Positions 62,189 to 64,000 of a stretch of DNA of 64,000 bases are shown piece by piece. Below the pieces are notes generated by a model. The model searched no databases and was not told the DNA's origin. It was given only the letters and a program-made list of their open reading frames with translations. Numbering within the stretch: the first letter of the stretch is position 1; each line of letters begins with the position of its first letter. This DNA comes from QAMH01 sp900556425 (GTDB taxonomy: Bacteria; Actinomycetota; Coriobacteriia; Coriobacteriales; QAMH01). The stretch spans positions 39,805 to 103,804 of the forward strand of contig CABRZR010000008.1 of assembly GCA_902475535.1 (NCBI GenBank), in the 5' to 3' direction. Made by a program: the position numbers and the translations under genes.

Positions 62189-62196
62189 GACACCCT

Positions 62197-62479
62197 CTGT
62201 CATCTCGACTGGAGCGGCCGTAAGGCCGCGGAATGGAGAGATCTCCTGCGTCTGAGGCATGGCGAGATTCCTCCGCTTCGGGGCCTTCGGCCCCTTCGGT
62301 CGGAATGACAGGAGGCGCGTAGCGCCCCCACGTTGTCATTTCGATTGAAGGGACGCAGTCTCCCCACGTTGTCATTTCGACCAGAGGCGCGTAGCGCCGT
62401 AGTGGAGAAATCTCTGGTGTGAGATTGTGTGAGATTTCTCGACTCCGCTCGCTTCGTTCGCTCCGCTCGAAATGACAGG
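62197..62479. repeat. Cluster of five copies of the dispersed palindromic repeat
   Basis: Full or partial units lie at 62197-62249, 62261-62311, 62334-62356, 62374-62415 and 62431-62479, in both orientations. The ends are conserved (GTCATTTCGA and GAGAAATCTC or their complements). The centres differ but are themselves palindromic, for example GCGGCCGTAAGGCCGC, GGGGCCTTCGGCCCC and GCGCGTAGCGC. The cluster starts nine bases after the stop of the giant gene. Confidence 0.8.
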
Positions 62480-62507
62480 CGGGGATGAAGGGGCGTAATC
62501 ACGTCCC

Positions 62508-62570
62508 GTCTCACCCCAAAATCATTTGGCTTTATGTCCGAAGTCGCTCCGGGAAGACCCGGAGATTCGA
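62508..62570. repeat. Left imperfect direct repeat beside the Abi gene
   Basis: The sequence resembles 63882-63948 in the same orientation. Both have CTCA-C-CC-AAATCATT-like starts, then ATGTCCGAA, CGCTCCGGGAAG and CCCGG..G.TTCG. Each is preceded by a copy of the palindromic repeat (62197 and 63752 copies, both with GTCATCTCGACTGGAGCGGC). Confidence 0.65.
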
Positions 62571-62646
62571 CCACACGCGCTCGGCGTTTTTGTTAGATGC
62601 GAGGGGTAGGGTGGGGGGAGGTGGATCACCGTGGACGGGAGGTGAC

Positions 62647-63657
62647 ATGGCAGAGCCTAGTGAGACGTGCGTGGCGTGGGGCTTGGATGGCGGCGTGCAT
62701 GAGGCTCGCAATCTCAAGCCCATGCTGACGCCCGAGGAGCAAGTCGAGCTGCTCAAGGCAAAGGGCGTCACCTTCGAGCGTTGCGACGAGCGGGCGGCCA
62801 TCGAGGCGCTGACACGAAAGAACACATTCATGCATCTCACCGCATGTCGCCGATTATTTCATAAGCATAGGGAGGGCCCAAAGAAAGGCAAGTATATAAA
62901 GCTCGACTTTGCGGATTTGCTTGGGATGGATAATCTGGACACCGAGATTCGCCATGTTTTTCTGCTTGCCACTCAAGACGCCGAGCGTTTGGCAAAGACA
63001 GCCGTTATTGCTCGCGCATCTGAAGATTCCAACGAGGACGGTTATGGTATCGTCGCCGATTTCATGGAATCACAGCAGACGCGTTATCGTGGCTACATCG
63101 AGCGCGACTTGTCTTTGCGTATGGGCAAGAAGTCGGAAGGCGATGTCTACTCCGGACAAATCATTGCGCATTACAGTAAAGCAATGCCCGTCTGGGCGTT
63201 TCTAGAAGTAGTCAGCTTTGGGACATTGCTCGCCTTTTATCTGTTCTGTTCAAATCGCTGGAAAGACAAAATGATGAAGGAGGAGCATTATGTTCTCAAG
63301 GGAGTCAAGTCCGTACGTAACTGTTGTTCGCATGGCAGTTGCATACTGAACGGGATGGACGCAAGCTGTGAATCGAATTATGCGCTTTCGAGTCTCGTCT
63401 ATGATTGGCTCAACAAAAATGGTATCTCCAATGGCAAGACACGGCGTGCCAAGCTTAGGAACAGGCGTATCCAGCAGTTGCTTGAAACCATTGTGATGCT
63501 TGATCGGCTAGGAGGCGTAGAGTCTCCAAATGCCACGAAAACTGCGATGAAAAAACTACATGAATCGCTTCTCAATACATGCAGAAGACACGGAGATCAA
63601 TATAGCTTCGTGACATACTTGCGATTTCTTGCCGTTCTCGTTGACAAGGTGGGGTAG
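62647..63657 (+). CDS. Abi family (Abi_2, HEPN-type) abortive-infection protein
   Basis: A 336-residue protein of the AbiD/AbiF-like Abi_2 family, linked to abortive phage infection. It begins with KPMLTPEEQVELLKAKGVTF (residues 24-43), the typical opening of this family. The likely active site is RNCCSH (Arg224, Asn225, His229) followed by GSCILN, matching the R-x4-6-H motif of HEPN ribonucleases. HVFLLATQDAERLAKTAVIA and a second conserved helix (AFLEVVSFGTLLAFY) fit the fold. The ATG at 62647 has GGGAGGTGAC directly upstream; a longer frame from 62485 runs through a repeat and is rejected. It is a single gene with no partner antitoxin visible, bracketed by repeats. Its third-position G/C is lower than its neighbours, consistent with transfer. 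Confidence 0.85.
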   Translation: MAEPSETCVAWGLDGGVHEARNLKPMLTPEEQVELLKAKGVTFERCDERAAIEALTRKNTFMHLTACRRLFHKHREGPKKGKYIKLDFADLLGMDNLDTEIRHVFLLATQDAERLAKTAVIARASEDSNEDGYGIVADFMESQQTRYRGYIERDLSLRMGKKSEGDVYSGQIIAHYSKAMPVWAFLEVVSFGTLLAFYLFCSNRWKDKMMKEEHYVLKGVKSVRNCCSHGSCILNGMDASCESNYALSSLVYDWLNKNGISNGKTRRAKLRNRRIQQLLETIVMLDRLGGVESPNATKTAMKKLHESLLNTCRRHGDQYSFVTYLRFLAVLVDKVG

Positions 63658-63701
63658 GGGAGTCATCATAACTGCAGATTCAAAAACCCTTGGGTTTTGT
63701 A

Positions 63702-63735
63702 AGGGCCGGTCCTGCTGGGACTGGCTCTAGTTTTT
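63702..63735 (+). terminator. Intrinsic terminator after the Abi gene
   Basis: GCCGGTCC (63705-63712) pairs with GGACTGGC (63718-63725) with one G-T wobble, followed within a few bases by TTTTT. A smaller AAAACCC/GGGTTTT hairpin lies just before it (63683-63698). Confidence 0.7.
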
Positions 63736-63751
63736 CTGGGAGAGGGGTCAT

Positions 63752-63801
63752 TGTCATCTCGACTGGAGCGGCCGTCAGGCCGCGGAACGGAGAGATCTCC
63801 T
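63752..63801. repeat. Copy of the dispersed palindromic repeat right of the Abi gene
   Basis: GTCATCTCGACTGGAGCGGC, then a GCCGTCAGGCCGCGG core, then GGAGAGATCTCC. It differs from the copy at 62197-62249 at only a few bases. The remaining sequence to 64000 shows no gene apart from the right-hand direct repeat. Confidence 0.75.
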
Positions 63802-63881
63802 TTCATGCGTCTTCCGTACTATGATGACCCTTGCGGCTCCTTAGACGGCATCTGAGTACCCCTGCAGCCAATTTCCATACC

Positions 63882-63948
63882 CCACCTCACTCCGAAATCA
63901 TTCAGTCCCATGTCCGAAACCGCTCCGGGAAGCCCCGGCGTTTCGGGC
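63882..63948. repeat. Right imperfect direct repeat beside the Abi gene
   Basis: It is the partner of 62508-62570: it contains ATGTCCGAAACCGCTCCGGG and a GGCGTTTCG end in the same order. The region from 63658 to 64000 otherwise holds only the terminator and the palindromic repeat. Confidence 0.65.
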
Positions 63949-64000
63949 ATATAGGCAGAAAAGTGTGTAAAGCCTAGTCGATCGAGTATGGATAGGGTGT

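Noticed and set aside
61730..61770. LP-containing stretches near the C-terminus (ELPGN, RLPQLVGTS) as sortase signals
   Set aside because: Neither matches LPXTG-type motifs, and no hydrophobic helix with a basic tail follows.
62485..62646. N-terminal extension of the Abi protein
   Set aside because: It runs through the direct repeat, whereas the ATG at 62647 has a strong GGGAGG site and begins near the family start.

Overview
The window comes from a high-GC Gram-positive bacterium, most likely an anaerobic Actinomycetota of class Coriobacteriia. This is inferred from strong G/C bias at third codon positions, the gene set (dapL, cstA, a DUF1846 protein, a SpoVA-like protein, two radical-SAM proteins), and very large BspA/Listeria-Bacteroides-repeat surface proteins. 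No rRNA or tRNA was found to confirm it.

Layout. Positions 1-14,144 are ordinary chromosomal genes: pyrE (cut by the window edge) and dapL; a lipoprotein amidase; a two-gene unit of a helical unknown and ygiQ; a PAP2 phosphatase; modD coupled to a small unknown; cstA; a MarR regulator; a radical-SAM gene; a SpoVA-like membrane protein behind an attenuator-like leader; and a DUF1846 gene. Several genes end in or next to short palindromic repeats.

Positions 14,145-19,129 are almost gene-free. An AT-rich block with recurring AGATAAAG motifs and a perfect 2 x 21-bp palindrome precedes a gene for a ribbon-helix-helix protein with a coiled-coil tail, which is interrupted by an in-frame amber codon. 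A terminator, a 33-bp tandem repeat and about 1.6 kb of apparently decayed DNA follow.

Positions 19,130-62,188 form one uninterrupted reading frame of 14,352 codons, two thirds of the window. It encodes an exported giant repeat protein: signal peptide, acidic linker, about 19 BspA/DUF285 leucine-rich modules, about 31 Listeria-Bacteroides (InlB B-type) repeats, then alternating MucBP-like and Listeria-Bacteroides repeats. It ends with a Asp/Pro linker, an AT-rich terminal segment and a C-terminal domain with no recognisable cell-wall anchor. Three unrelated domains are inserted in the leucine-rich part. A copy of the local intergenic repeat is translated in frame near the N-terminus.

Positions 62,189-64,000 hold a cluster of the same intergenic repeats and an Abi_2/HEPN abortive-infection gene bracketed by imperfect direct repeats. 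The strongest candidate for something new is the giant protein and its growth by modules. The second is the RHH gene with its AT-rich repeat array.
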